A stretch of DNA of 64,000 bases from Ophiodon elongatus (lineage: Eukaryota; Chordata; Actinopteri; Perciformes; Hexagrammidae). The stretch is from the NCBI GenBank assembly GCA_016806645.1, contig JACSYO010002116.1, positions 1,600,501-1,664,500 of the forward strand, given 5' to 3'. The translations under genes were made by a program, and so were the position numbers. The number at the start of each line of letters is the position of its first letter. Position 1 is the stretch's first letter. The notes under the pieces are model-generated. The model saw nothing but the letters and a program-made list of their open reading frames with translations. It did not search any database and had not been told where the DNA came from. Below are positions 37,501 through 47,800 of the stretch, piece by piece.

Positions 37501-39765
37501 ATGAGGTAAGACAAAATAATGAGGTTTCCATCAGGGAGATGGCAAAGGTTTTCTCTCAGAGACTGGTTCATCTCTGCCTCATCTGCATATCCTAAAAATG
37601 AGCAAAGACATCAAAACAGCATTTATTAAAATGCACTTCAAATCACTAATCTTTGGTATCTATGAATACACCATATATAACCAGCCTCATATTACATAGT
37701 ATGTTGACACACTCTTGTATGCCTTAAACAGTGCATGAAATTGAAGAATACAATCAGCCTAATACAAGAGAACCACCCACTAATAACCCTTATCATACCA
37801 ACATAAAATGAAAAATAATTCATTAATTTAAAGACAAACCTAAATCTAGTAATTGGAGATGGACATTTGTTAATAGTTGTTGCAATTTTCCACAGTAAAT
37901 AATGAATTGGTTACTGACAGCATGATCATTACATTAAGTAATGGCTGAAGCCCTGGTGTTGTCTACTGTTACTTTACTTAGAGGAGAAAACATTGAGCAC
38001 AGAAGGTGATTGAGATTAATTTATACTCAAGGATGTAAAAGATGCTGTAGACCTCTTAACTTTGTGTGTTCACACTTCTACTTCAAACAAACGTGTTCCC
38101 CGTTATAGAGGATGAAGTGTGAGAGATGGAAATACAGACACTGCCACACTAAGAATAACATCCATCCCACATCCCACAATAGAGATATTAATCATGAAAG
38201 TTTAGAACATCTTCAACCATAAAGTAGATCACAATAGAACATGTCTGACTCCAGAAAATGATCTTTTGTGTGTCTACAACTTCATTATTGTTGATTAATT
38301 TCAATGATCACCGCCAGGTGTGTCTGCTACAACCAGTCCACGCCTCCTTAAACAGACTTTAACTAAAATTTCAAAACAAATGGCGATGTAGTGTTACGCG
38401 AGCAATGAGCTCGAAGGCATCCATAATCCGTTTCATATAATCGTGCCAAAACACAAAGGTAAACCCACCAAGCTATTTGCCCTCTTAGCATCAGCTGAGT
38501 GGCGGCGAGGTACAGCAGTGTGTGTACTGGTTAGTTCTGTTAGCACTGGGCGGTTAGACAAACACACCATTCGCACGGCGCAGGCACAGAGCAGCAGCAT
38601 TATGGTAGGGGCTCAGGGTCGTAGTACTAAACTGTATGAACTGCCCCTACCGGCCGGGGGGGCGTGTTAAAATTGACAAACATGGCAGGTATAATTATAA
38701 CTCACTTTTAGCGTATACTGTACCGTCTATCACATCAGCCTATGTGCCACAGCCTACCGTCTATCACATCTGTGAGGCCATCGGGGCCTCACAGATGTGA
38801 TAGACTGCATGTGATTATTGAATCCTTGAATTAACCCAATAATGCCAGTCGAACGCGGTTTCCTGGTACCTGTGAGGCTCAGAACCAGCTGTTTGCGCTG
38901 GGGTTCGGGAACTATGGGGGTGGGCATTTCCCGAAGGAAGAGTTTGAGGAGCGAGGCCGCAGTGGAGACATCTCCCTCGTGCTCCAAGTCCACCCGTTCT
39001 CCGTGGTCCCATCTCTGCCTCAGCTTCCTGGTCCGCACCACCGACCCACACAGGCGGAACAGACCTCTGTGGTGCATTCCTGTCATAAGAAACCAGAAGA
39101 ATCAGTCAGTACATGTACATGTCATGTTTGAGTATTGTTTTTGTATTGCGAGAGCAAGATAAAGATAGAAGGAAGTAAGGGATGTGATGAAAGTGGATGA
39201 AAGAAGAGCAGGATGTGCTTCAATTACCATTCTTATTGAGGAACTCCACCATGTCTCTTAGCACAAAGGGTATTCCACAGACCATCTGCCCTCGCTCTCT
39301 CAGCGTTTCAACAGGAACACCAAACACACACCTGGCAGACAGCTCAGGCTCTGGAACAATTGGCTCCGGACTGACCTTAGCACTTGGCCTCAGGATTCTC
39401 ACTGAGGACAGGTCACTCTGCATGGAAAGAAAAGGACATGCAACCGCTGTCTCATACAGAAATCATATTGTCCCACCATTAACTCACTATAGTCACAGTC
39501 CTAGATTCCAGTTTTAGAAAAGTAATTAATCCCAAAAAAAAACCCTCCTCCTTTTTCAGAACACATATGAGATCTAGAAGTGTCCACTTCATGACTGGAT
39601 CCATGTTAGTTGATTAGACAATAAGTGAGGAAACAATGGAATTTTTCCTCGATAAAAACGCATACGTGTAACAAATACATTCACCATACATAGTCACGGC
39701 AACAACATGTGACCGCTCCCGGCAGCTGGACTTACACAGAGCGACAATGAAGCGCTTGCTCCCAT
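22418..39765 (-). CDS. fam13c: FAM13-family protein with N-terminal RhoGAP domain (fam13c by synteny)
   Basis: Twenty-one coding exons, 5' to 3': 39736-39765, 39228-39417, 38870-39079, 37411-37591, 35455-35626, 34596-34717, 31019-31231, 30679-30793, 30237-30337, 29416-29470, 28662-28742, 27158-27356, 26043-26292, 25700-25823, 25095-25176, 24161-24393, 23916-23999, 23712-23816, 23300-23514, 23015-23116, 22418-22541. They sum to 2988 nt (995 aa), with every phase consistent. Residues 42-245 form a RhoGAP domain with arginine finger R82 (GLFR). The middle is low-complexity and Ser-rich. The C-terminal third holds family-conserved blocks: IPSPRCANLGHSLRYNLDP, a coiled coil at KRIRRFEEHFEQQ, KPFYDRYRLVKQLL, LREFEDHFYMQTGR and LLEALLSKQDSTKTS. 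FAM13 proteins are RhoGAP-like signalling proteins. Assignment to FAM13C rests on the phyhipl and slc16a9 neighbours. The length is like FAM13A (about 1020 aa), not human FAM13C (585 aa). Confidence 0.92.
22922..23012. repeat. (TG)n microsatellite abutting a fam13c 5' splice site
   Basis: An uninterrupted TG run of about 90 bases starts two bases inside the intron donor of the exon at 23015-23116. On the fam13c transcript the donor reads GGCAG|GTAACACACACA, so the intron begins with a long CA repeat. Confidence 0.9.
24415..24905. repeat. AT-rich degenerate repeat in fam13c intron
   Basis: It uses the same vocabulary as 18560-19195 ('atactatgacattttt', 'tatgactttttgg', 'gacatactacactatg'). 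It starts about 20 bases from the exon boundary at 24393, so it fills the start of the large intron between 24394 and 25094. Confidence 0.6.
25452..25545. repeat. (ACGC)n then (AC)n microsatellite
   Basis: About 13 GCAC tetranucleotides grade into (CACACG) and (AC)n. The tract is alternating purine-pyrimidine and rich in CpG. It lies in a fam13c intron. A second (CACG)n tract is at 63412-63468. Confidence 0.9.
28083..28135. repeat. (TG)n microsatellite
   Basis: TG dinucleotide run with one TA interruption in the fam13c intron between exons 28662-28742 and 27158-27356. Confidence 0.9.
28482..28563. repeat. (CA)n microsatellite
   Basis: Uninterrupted run of about 40 CA units, roughly 100 bases beyond the donor of the 81-nt fam13c exon (28662-28742). 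On the transcript it is a GU repeat. Confidence 0.9.
31232..34595 (-). other. fam13c: fam13c intron of 3.4 kb
   Basis: It contains (CA)n at 33483-33534 and the (TGTC)n tract at 34490-34552, which ends about 45 bases short of the next exon. Frames near 31450-31660, 32290-32520 and 32725-33090 have no recognisable content. No exon or RNA gene is supported. Confidence 0.55.
34490..34552. repeat. (CTGT)n microsatellite
   Basis: About 15 perfect tetranucleotide units in the fam13c intron, close to the exon at 34596-34717. Confidence 0.9.
35455..39417 (-). CDS. fam13c: RhoGAP module of fam13c (four exons)
   Basis: Exons 39228-39417, 38870-39079, 37411-37591 and 35455-35626 encode residues 11-261. 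The domain opens with FGVPVETLRERG (42-53) and continues through GIPFVLRDMVEFLNKNG (58-74), the arginine-finger loop GLFRLCG (79-85) and SLLKLFLREMPTP (116-128). It then reads PVKSLATIFGPCIFH (190-204) and ends in the helix EEQYVSNALLLHLL. In RhoGAP domains such as p50RhoGAP, GTP hydrolysis uses the finger arginine and nearby Lys and Arg, and an Asn before L-A-x-V-F-G-P positions the loop. Here R82, K119 and R123 are present, but that Asn position is S193. Confidence 0.9.
38440..38680. other. CpG-rich island inside a fam13c intron
   Basis: This stretch has far more CG dinucleotides than the AT-rich intron around it and ends in CCGGCCGGGGGGGCG. A frame of 75 codons is open but has no recognisable content. 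It could be a transposon fragment or an internal regulatory element. Confidence 0.3.
38759..38805. repeat. Perfect inverted repeat, 21-bp arms, 5-base loop
   Basis: Positions 38759-38779 and 38785-38805 are exact reverse complements (GTCTATCACATCTGTGAGGCC), separated by ATCGG. The left arm start, CCGTCTATCACATC, also occurs once more at about 38723. The hairpin lies 64 bases from the RhoGAP exon at 38870. Confidence 0.9.
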
Positions 39766-40040
39766 TTTTCAGCTCAAGGGGAAACGCTCCATTTTTTGTT
39801 TTCAACTGTAGAAGTGTTTTTCCCCTCCTCGACTTGATGAACCACTCTCAGAAACTCTCGGAAAGTCCGACGCGCGACGAACAACCACCGCCATCGGCCT
39901 TTACATCCCGACGCTTGGGCTCACAACGCGTAAAACCCGCTGCGGTGGTGGAGCAGGGACATCTCACCGTCGGCTCCCTTGGCCATTGTTTACGTTGCTA
40001 GTCTCGCGCCTCCGGTTGCCAGGAGAAGGAAAGGCACACT
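39736..40040 (-). promoter_or_regulatory. fam13c: fam13c 5' leader, start exon and promoter
   Basis: A leader exon ends at 39968 before the strong donor ACG|GTGAGA. The next exon runs 39805-39736 (acceptor TCTACAG). The main ATG is at 39765 in the strong context AAAAATGGG and opens MGASASLSLC, then donor GTAAGT. This fits the short first coding exon MGAGALAIC... that I recall for FAM13A. Two ATGs precede it: ATG at 39986 in the leader exon gives a 16-codon uORF ending 8 bases before the main ATG, and a second ATG gives a 7-codon uORF ending just before it. The flank to about 40200 is CpG-rich. Confidence 0.6.
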
Positions 40041-40295
40041 GGCTCGGGATGCAAAAGCCTTGGGTAACCGACTCCCCCAGGGAGCGGGTTGATAGCTTCC
40101 TCGTTAGAGGAGCTAAAGGGGGAAAGAATAGCGTCAGGTCGAGGTGGCTTTATGTTTTCACGGAGCTTTGTGCGCCCGTTTACGGCTCATGAATGTGGCT
40201 GTATTTACCGTTAACTTGGGATTCAAAATGTGGTTCAGACTTCACGACGAATACGTCACAAACCTTGACATTCATTATCATTAATCCAAAAAAAT

Positions 40296-40301
40296 TTTAT
40301 T
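40296..40301 (-). other. slc16a9: Likely slc16a9 polyadenylation signal
   Basis: AATAAA on the - strand (TTTATT on +), about 1.35 kb after the slc16a9 stop. The 41655-40280 stretch is then the 3' UTR and holds no other gene. The transcript would end a few hundred bases from the fam13c promoter. Confidence 0.4.
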
Positions 40302-41655
40302 GGCACTTTTTTTTTTAAATAAACTGATATAATAAAACAATAACATACATAAATATTGTAATACTGACATACAAAATAAGAGTGGTGACAGCCATACATA
40401 CTGTCTCTTCTAGGTCAGTACTAATTGTACGTCATCTGCACCATGTGAATACCTTCTACGAATACAATAAGCAAACGCTATTGTCCCCGATTTACCTTTA
40501 TGCCTGAAACTGGAACTATCAAAAATACATTTGCAGTGGTGTATTTAACAACATTCAAGTGATTCTAAAAGCCTATTGCAATGTATTCATTACAATTATG
40601 ATCACAATAATCAACTTACAGCTTAAACAAAAACAGTTTTTACAGCTCAATGGCCGGTTTTGTGCATATAAAAAAGTCACTAGCACATAGGACTTTACAA
40701 ACTAGTGCTAACACAAAAGTTTATCATCCTGTGCACATGCGTGTGCAGACACATACACACACACACACAACGTAAACATGAATATATACCACACACAACA
40801 ATAATGGAAAAGTCAAATCAATGCCAGCAGAGGTCATGATGATCATGCCACAAAGAGAATCAACATGCTGATAAGGTTCAAAGTACAGTAGGATCTCTTC
40901 AGTGTTATATTTTTGAATCAGCATAACTTATTCAAAAAGTCTCCGTCTGATGTAGAAAGAGGTATGTGGAACTCAAAAATGATCTCTAAAGCAAGGCTTT
41001 TGTATTGTTCCAACAGGCATTATGTGTTGACAGGCATTGACTATCATTTATGCTTTGGAAAGATACATGGTGGTGTAATTAAGATATACATCAAAACCAA
41101 AATACCAAATAGAAATGTTTTGCTATAATAACATTTATCAAAAAGCGCTTCCTCCCTCGTTCCAATCCCTGTATTTGCTGTTCCAGTAAGATTCCTGGGA
41201 GATTTTTGTGCATTTGCAGAGTGGTTTCTAATGTTGTTATTATGTTAAATTAACACCCAACGTTTTTCTCCCAGGTATTATGAACGGAACCATGTCTTTT
41301 TTTCAGAGCTACAGTAAAGTGAAAACCTGTGTTTACTTAACAGATTATTGAATTTGGGAGTTGAACAATATTGTTCAGTTGACCTCGTAAAATGAGGCAA
41401 TAATAAAAATCAACACAGGCATAAGAGTCAAACCTTTAAAAAGATCTGCAGTATATGGTTTGAACCTGAGAAATGCAGGCAAAGTACAGAGGAAAGGCCT
41501 GTATTTCAAAACCTCTGGCAAGTATTTTGGTATATTAGAACCTGGCAGCAGAAGTAAGGAGAAAACTCCTGTAAAGTCAAAGAAAGAAAATTACTCAGAG
41601 GACAGTTGCTGGGAAGTAGGGGAACGATTTGCATCCTTCTGAAAGTTGCTTATAG

Positions 41656-44600
41656 TCAGGCTACAGAGGCAACTTTGTCACAGTTGCTGGTGTAGTGGAC
41701 ATCTGGTCTGTCGTTCTCCGAGTGCTTCCTGTTCCAGCAGGGAAGGTTGAGCAGAAAGAGAATGACTGCTCCCAACTCCACACAGCCCCCACTAAAGTAG
41801 AAAGCCAAGTCATATGACTGTGTCCAGTCAAAGAACCACCCTGGAAACAGATGAGAAAAACATAGTGAGCAGAGTCAGCAGGAATTCCTGGCATATACAG
41901 CAGTCAGCTAAATAATGACAAGCTGGTTCCTTAAGGAAGTCGACATACACTTTTCTTTTCTTTGCTCTGCCTGCTTTAACATTTTGATTTTTGAAATATC
42001 TCTGAAAATATGGCCTTACGACAGGGTTGATCCCTGCACAAAATAGAAATATATGCACCACTTGTATCTCACCAATAATTACTGGTGTAGCAAGATAAAG
42101 AAAAGCTCTCCTACCGACAACAGGGGGTCCAAGCATGATCCCAAATCCCCCGAAGAACATGAGGATGCCGTGGGCTTGTGTCAGTCTGTCCAAGCCGACA
42201 ATTGTAGTGGTGATGTAAGAGGTAAGGGACCAGTTTCCAGAGAAGAAACCCAGGATGACTGACAGGATCTGCAGTCCCAGATAAGTTTTAGTGCTGGGGA
42301 TGAGGAGCAGTGCCACACCTCCTGCAAACATCGTGAAGGCATACAGATAGATGCCGTTAATCCACTTGATGTCCACCAGCATACCCAGCGCTAGTTTACC
42401 CACACAAGTGGCAATGGCCCCTATTGATACCAGAGGAATGACACTAACTTCTTCAATGAGTCCTTCACTCTGCGCCACATCCTCTATAAAGAGCACAGGA
42501 GGGAACGCCCCCAGGCTGAACAGGAAGATAGCAATACAGAAGGCCACCATGGCTTGGTCCTGCAGGATCTCGTGCATAGAGTGCATGTACTTGCAGTAAG
42601 CCTGCTGCTTCTTCTTGATGACTTTCATGATGGTCAAGCCAGCCAGGAGGCCCCCTTTCTTCTTCTCTGTCTGAACGGCCAAGTCTTTGGCATCAATGGT
42701 GATGAGCAACTCCTTCACCGTCAGAGTTTTCTCTGTAGTGGTTGAGGTGGAACCTGCTGTGATCTTCAGGTCATCCAACTGGGGCTTCTCGAAAAGCTGC
42801 TCCTCTGTGTTGCGTTCCAGGGCGGCCTTCTGTTTGAGGTAGTACTTTGGCATGTTAAGGGGCCTCATGAAGCCTGCGCAGCCCATGAGGTTTAGTGCTA
42901 TCGCTCCGATGATCAGCAGGCAGCCATCCAGGCCGTACAACACGATCAGCTCGTTCTGAGCGGAGGCATAGATGAACGCTCCAACACTTGTGCCTGGGTG
43001 GATAGAGGTAGACAGAAATTCAATGTTTGTGTAAGAAAAGGACAGATAAAACAATACAAATTCAAGCCACGTTCTGTAGAATTTAGTGTGAGTACGGCAC
43101 CTTTCAAATTCTGCTGATGGCATGAGTCTTTTTGACCATCTTGATTAAAAACCAGTGCAGTCGATATGATCATTTAGCTCATTCATCTCTGTGTTCACAG
43201 GTTGTAGCCATCTTTTTTTTAATACTGGAGGGGCGCCAAAGCCAGAAATGTTCAGATTCTATATGGTGGCTTTAATAATTTTAGAGAGTAAATTAAGTAA
43301 CAAAGAGTAACTTAATACCAGGATGAAAATCAAACATCTGGTTGAAAGTTTCAAGTCTGTTTCACCTGTGACCAAACCCAACAATGATGTCAGAGTGTAC
43401 TGACACACCCTTGAGTACACTTCTACATCACTACAGCAAGGTTAAACCATCGAAGGTCAGCAGGAACAAGATTTTCATAGGATGTTAAACTACTAACATC
43501 CAGACTTTGAGATAGCTCAGTAGTTGATAAAAGGCTATTATGTCTACTGCAACTTCAAACTCCACTGTCAACCTCTTCAAATCATTACCATCAAAGTTTT
43601 GATTCTCAGCCAAAACAGATCTAGTCACTGGTCACCAGTCCACTTACCTACCTAAGAGAAGACTCTGCCTTTGCTACACTACAGATGTTTACCTCAGCAT
43701 TCCAAGGCTCCCAACATCGCTCATACATGAAAGCAGTGAGCATGAAGAACTGAGTGAGCGCAGGTCGGAGGGAGAGTACGGCAGTACCTGTGGTGACAAT
43801 GCCGAGGGCAAGGCCACGTCTCTTGTCAAAATATTGACAGGTGATTGTCAACGTGGCTGCGTAGACCAGACCACAACCCAGGCCTATGGTAGAGAGAGGA
43901 AAAGGACAGACAGAAGAAGAAGAATTTATATTAACTCAGGTGGAAGGGGGAAAAGGTTTTCACTTTCACAACAAAAAACACAATAATGGGAATTCAATTG
44001 CACAGTGCATATCAGAAAAATGTGTTATATAAAGGCCACTTGCATTTCTTCCAAATTCTTGAAGTATGTATATTAGTCCACTACTTTGCACAACAATATT
44101 GTGCGCTGTGTACGAACTCAGGAAATCCTTGCAAAGATGTATTTAAAATGTCCAAAAATCTGTAAGTTCGGAGCGTCCTGTACTTTGGGAAGCATACTGT
44201 GCTTTGGGGAGCGTACTGTGCTTTGGGGAGCGTACTGTGCTTTGGGGAGCGTATGATGAGCAGTAAACAAGCTGCACATGGATGTTCGGCCACTGCCATC
44301 ATCTAAGGGCATCTCTAAATATAAATAACTGTCTTCAAATATGCATGGCATCCCTTTTCCAGCGATGCCTGTGAGAAAGGCAGTGCCGACTGTGAGGGGT
44401 TCACCAGGATTAAGCACAGCTGAGCTGTCACTTAATGCACGTTAACAGGTGGTGTTGGGCCCACGCATGCACACTGGTGAGTCTGCAGGGGCAATAAAGG
44501 GTCACATGTGGATCAGGCAAAGCCAGAAAGTCCTTCTTTTTTTTTTATCACCATCCCTAAAACATACAAACAGCAATGGTAAACCAATGGTGCAATATTC

Positions 44601-46121
44601 TAACGGGTTATTTCAGTGTGATTCTACATACTTTCAGTGGAAATGGTATACATTCAACTGGTAAGGGAGGATAAAGTCAGCCTCTGATGTTGCATAAGAG
44701 TTGAACATTGCATGTGCCCCTGCTTCTTTAAAATCATTATGCAATTTTTTACGAGATACTTTTCTCAAACTGACAAGACCCAAGCCTCTATCTGACGGGC
44801 TGTTAGCATTAACTTTGCAGCCGTGTCTCTGTTAGAGTAGCCTAAAACACACAGGTAGATGGCCCCCCCAAGGTTATCATCAAGTGTTTCCTTACCGACA
44901 ACGATCCCATAGGAAAAGATGAGGAACTGGACATTCGGCGCAAAGGCACTGAGCATCAGGCCGCCCGCTACCATTACGCCACTGAAGATGGTCACGGGAC
45001 GAGCCCCGAAGTTGTCCACACAGGCACTGCAGACAGGACCTGAGGGAGAAGAGTATAGATACAAAAATAAAAAAGTGAGTGACGGAGGAAAAAAAAAAAA
45101 ATCAGGGAACAAGGGAGAGTGATGATGTTGTCTTGCTTGACTTGTATTCTGGATAACAAACAGTTTCTGTGAAAAATGACTCATTCATCGTGTGACATCT
45201 AAAGTTTGCGTCCCTCTAACTAGGCAAAGTGCAACAGAAACTGCAGCGCTGCAGCTGTCTGACAGGTTGGACATGTGTCGAGGACTTGGCTAGGCCCGAG
45301 GCCAGATCAGTCCAGTCATGATTTTCACCTATTTAAGAAAGAGGACAGCAAGAAACCAGGCTGGCAAGTGAGCTCTGCCTTAGACGGAAATGTCAAGCAA
45401 GACCACTATCTATCACTGTTTGCTCAACACAGTCCTGGAGCATATCTTTATAATCATTTCCAGACATTCCTGAAAGGTTCCTTTGTTCCCATGCCAGCTT
45501 TTACCGTGGATTCGGATTTTCTATTTGCTTTTTTTCTTTTCTTATATGTATCAAGTAGGCATATATACTCACAACCTTGCTCAACAAATACAGTATGTAT
45601 TAAGTCTCTGTGTTTCTTCCCTATCCGTACCTCAATCTGTCTTTCTTTCCATCCCTCTTGGGCAGATTAAGGGCTAAGTGATCCTCCTACATTCATAGCA
45701 TGGATGACTTGCACTTGCTTTGCTCTTCTAGAAAATCAATAACAGCAACTCTGCTTAGGGAGCCACAAAGTGCCCATCTCTGTCACGGCATTGCCGTTTC
45801 TCTCCATCCGGTTGAAACATAACAGTAAGGAGAACTAACACCTGAAGCTATAGTAAACATATTCCTTGATGACGGGTGGTATTTCCTCTTTACATGGCAG
45901 TCATTATCCAGACTTTGAGCAAGCATGGTGTCTGCTTTTTTATCAGTGGCATGGCATCGTGTGGTACAGTGACTGAAATGGAAATGGCAGGAAGATAAGT
46001 GTAAAGGTAAGTGTTTAGTGCTCTACTTTCAGCACAAAGCAGATAGTGTCTACCCCTAAATCACATGCCAGCAGATATATTGCCCACAAGGACATGCAAC
46101 GCCAAAACACCAATTTACTAC

Positions 46122-46170
<49 letters not shown>

Positions 46171-46576
46171 CTATCAGATAAACTTCCTGAAAAATTATAC
46201 ACAGTTTTGACCATTTGCATCTATCTCTCTAAAAAGATGCTCTAACATGACTCCAAAACTTCACAGCGATATCAGCACCCTCGCTGATCTAATTCAAAAG
46301 CCATTTATTTTGGCTCTTCAGCCCCTATGTAGACCCATGTTGAGGATTATTACATTATAACAGTGTGTGCTACTCACTGGCTATCAGTCCCACTCCAGCC
46401 ACAAGGGAGCCCACCCAGGCCGTCATGCCTTTGCTCTCCTGGAAGGCATGCAGCCACTCAGGGTACAGGACGCCCACTGACTGGGGTGAGCCATAGGCCA
46501 GGAGCTGGGCCATGAAGGAAGCCACAACAATCACCCATCCCCAGCCTCCGTCCAGCACCTCGGTAGATGGAGCCAT
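41656..46576 (-). CDS. slc16a9: Monocarboxylate transporter 9 (SLC16 family)
   Basis: Coding exons are 46378-46576, 44896-45039, 43788-43883, 42115-42993 and 41656-41840. They sum to 1503 nt (500 aa plus TGA), with all phases consistent; human MCT9 is about 509 aa. The start MAPSTEVLDGGWGWVIVVAS carries the SLC16 signature DGGWGWVI at the first membrane helix. Hydrophobic helices fill the rest (12 expected for the major facilitator fold). A long charged cytoplasmic loop between helices 6 and 7 spans about residues 190-292. The motif GKLALGMLVD follows in the second half. SLC16A9 is a plasma-membrane carrier linked to carnitine efflux, and to urate and creatine handling, in humans. The family is not proton-monocarboxylate only. 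ATG choice is clear: it fits the family start. Which teleost paralogue is unknown. Confidence 0.95.
44174..44249. repeat. 19-bp tandem repeat, 4 copies
   Basis: The unit CGTACTGTGCTTTGGGGAG is perfect in the last two copies (44212-44249), has one change in the second, and several in the first. It lies in the slc16a9 intron between 43884 and 44895. Confidence 0.9.
46122..46164. repeat. (TA)n microsatellite
   Basis: Alternating TA run in slc16a9 intron 1 (coding), about 210 bases from the first coding exon. Confidence 0.9.
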
Positions 46577-46641
46577 GATGCTGATGCTGATGCTACTGCC
46601 GCCCTCTGGGATCTGCTACAGCTTTGACAGAGACGGGGTTC
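46577..46641 (-). other. slc16a9: slc16a9 5' UTR portion of the start exon
   Basis: The exon carrying the ATG begins after the acceptor CATTCCCCAG at 46642 and has 65 untranslated bases with no upstream ATG. The likely upstream non-coding exon is at 47401 and beyond. Confidence 0.5.
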
Positions 46642-47400
46642 CTGGGGAATGACAAACATATACAGACGTAAGTTTGACAGCAAAATAATTTAATGATCAG
46701 CACAGGACATGTTAGTTATACAACAGTATTTTTAAACTGGACCTATGATAGCTTCCAAAATATACACTTACTTAAAGCATTGATGCAGTGGAGGCTGCTG
46801 CAACACTTGGCCTGGACAAACAGGCAGGCCACCTGTGCGAGGTCCTGAACACAGGCCGACTGTAACTTACCCATAGGCAACTGCCCTTTTTGTTCCCGTC
46901 TCTATTTAACCACACCTCGGAGGTGGGGAAAGTAAAGAAAGCTGCACTGCTTTGCGCCCCCCTCCTCTATGATTCAACTCTGGTCCTTAAACATATGGGA
47001 GAGCCCAGTCTCCTATGCTGACCCAAGTTTTTCAGACCTCTTTCATAAATAATTTGTAGCCCAGAGCAACTTTATACATCACTGCGGCAGCCTTAACTCC
47101 CTTTGGTCGCACTTTGTTTACAATGCGGCTTCTTATAGGGGAGTTAGGGCACAGCTCCTCACATTTCAGATGTGTTCGCTTACAAAGCAGGCTTACAGCA
47201 TGTTGACAGTAAATAGAGTACTTTTTTTTAATTCAAATTAAAAGACGATAATATCCTGAAGAAAATGACTGTATAAGTCAAATGATCTTCTTTATTCGCC
47301 AACAACCATCACCGTATTTCCTCATGTTATCTTATTATTTCAATATAATCACGGGCACATTGTGCTTGTTATTTTTGTTAGAAACACATGCGACACTCAC

Positions 47401-47800
47401 CTCAGCATCTATAAAAACAGCAGCAGGACCCTGCAGAGCTGCGCGCTCTACGGGAACTTTCCATGTAGGATGGTTTCCCTATTAAAATCCCTTCTTACAA
47501 AATCACTACAAATGACATAAACGAGAAAGCATCGTACGCGGAGGCTTGCCGAGCTGGACTCTCTGACACTGGTGTGTCAAGATAGCGCTCTGCTTCAACA
47601 ATGCGCATTATGCATCCGTTTCATAGCGCTTTGTAGCTCGCAACAAAACCGGTTCAAAGCTGTTTCTGCTGGTCCAGCAGCAGCTTGAACGCAGCTACAG
47701 GAGGAAAAACGCTACTTCCTCTTGCGCGCCTGGAGCGCACCGCAATCAGAAGAGCACAGAGTCCTTCCGCCCGCTCAGACGGGGATGTGGCGGCTGTGGC
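47401..47800 (-). promoter_or_regulatory. slc16a9: Likely slc16a9 first exon and promoter
   Basis: A donor GCTGAG|GTGAGTGTCG on the - strand sits at 47400/47401. The sequence upstream of it (47500-47800) becomes CpG-rich. Splicing to 46641 would give a two-part 5' UTR. The transcription start is not resolved. Confidence 0.4.

Noticed and set aside
39614..39805. 63-codon frame over the fam13c start exon beginning with TTG
   Set aside because: This frame does not join the next exon in phase. The frame starting at ATG 39765 (MGASASLSLC) does, and it matches the family start.
39968..39986. ATG reading MAKGAD as the fam13c start
   Set aside because: Spliced to the next exon it stops after 16 codons, so it is better read as an upstream ORF in the leader.
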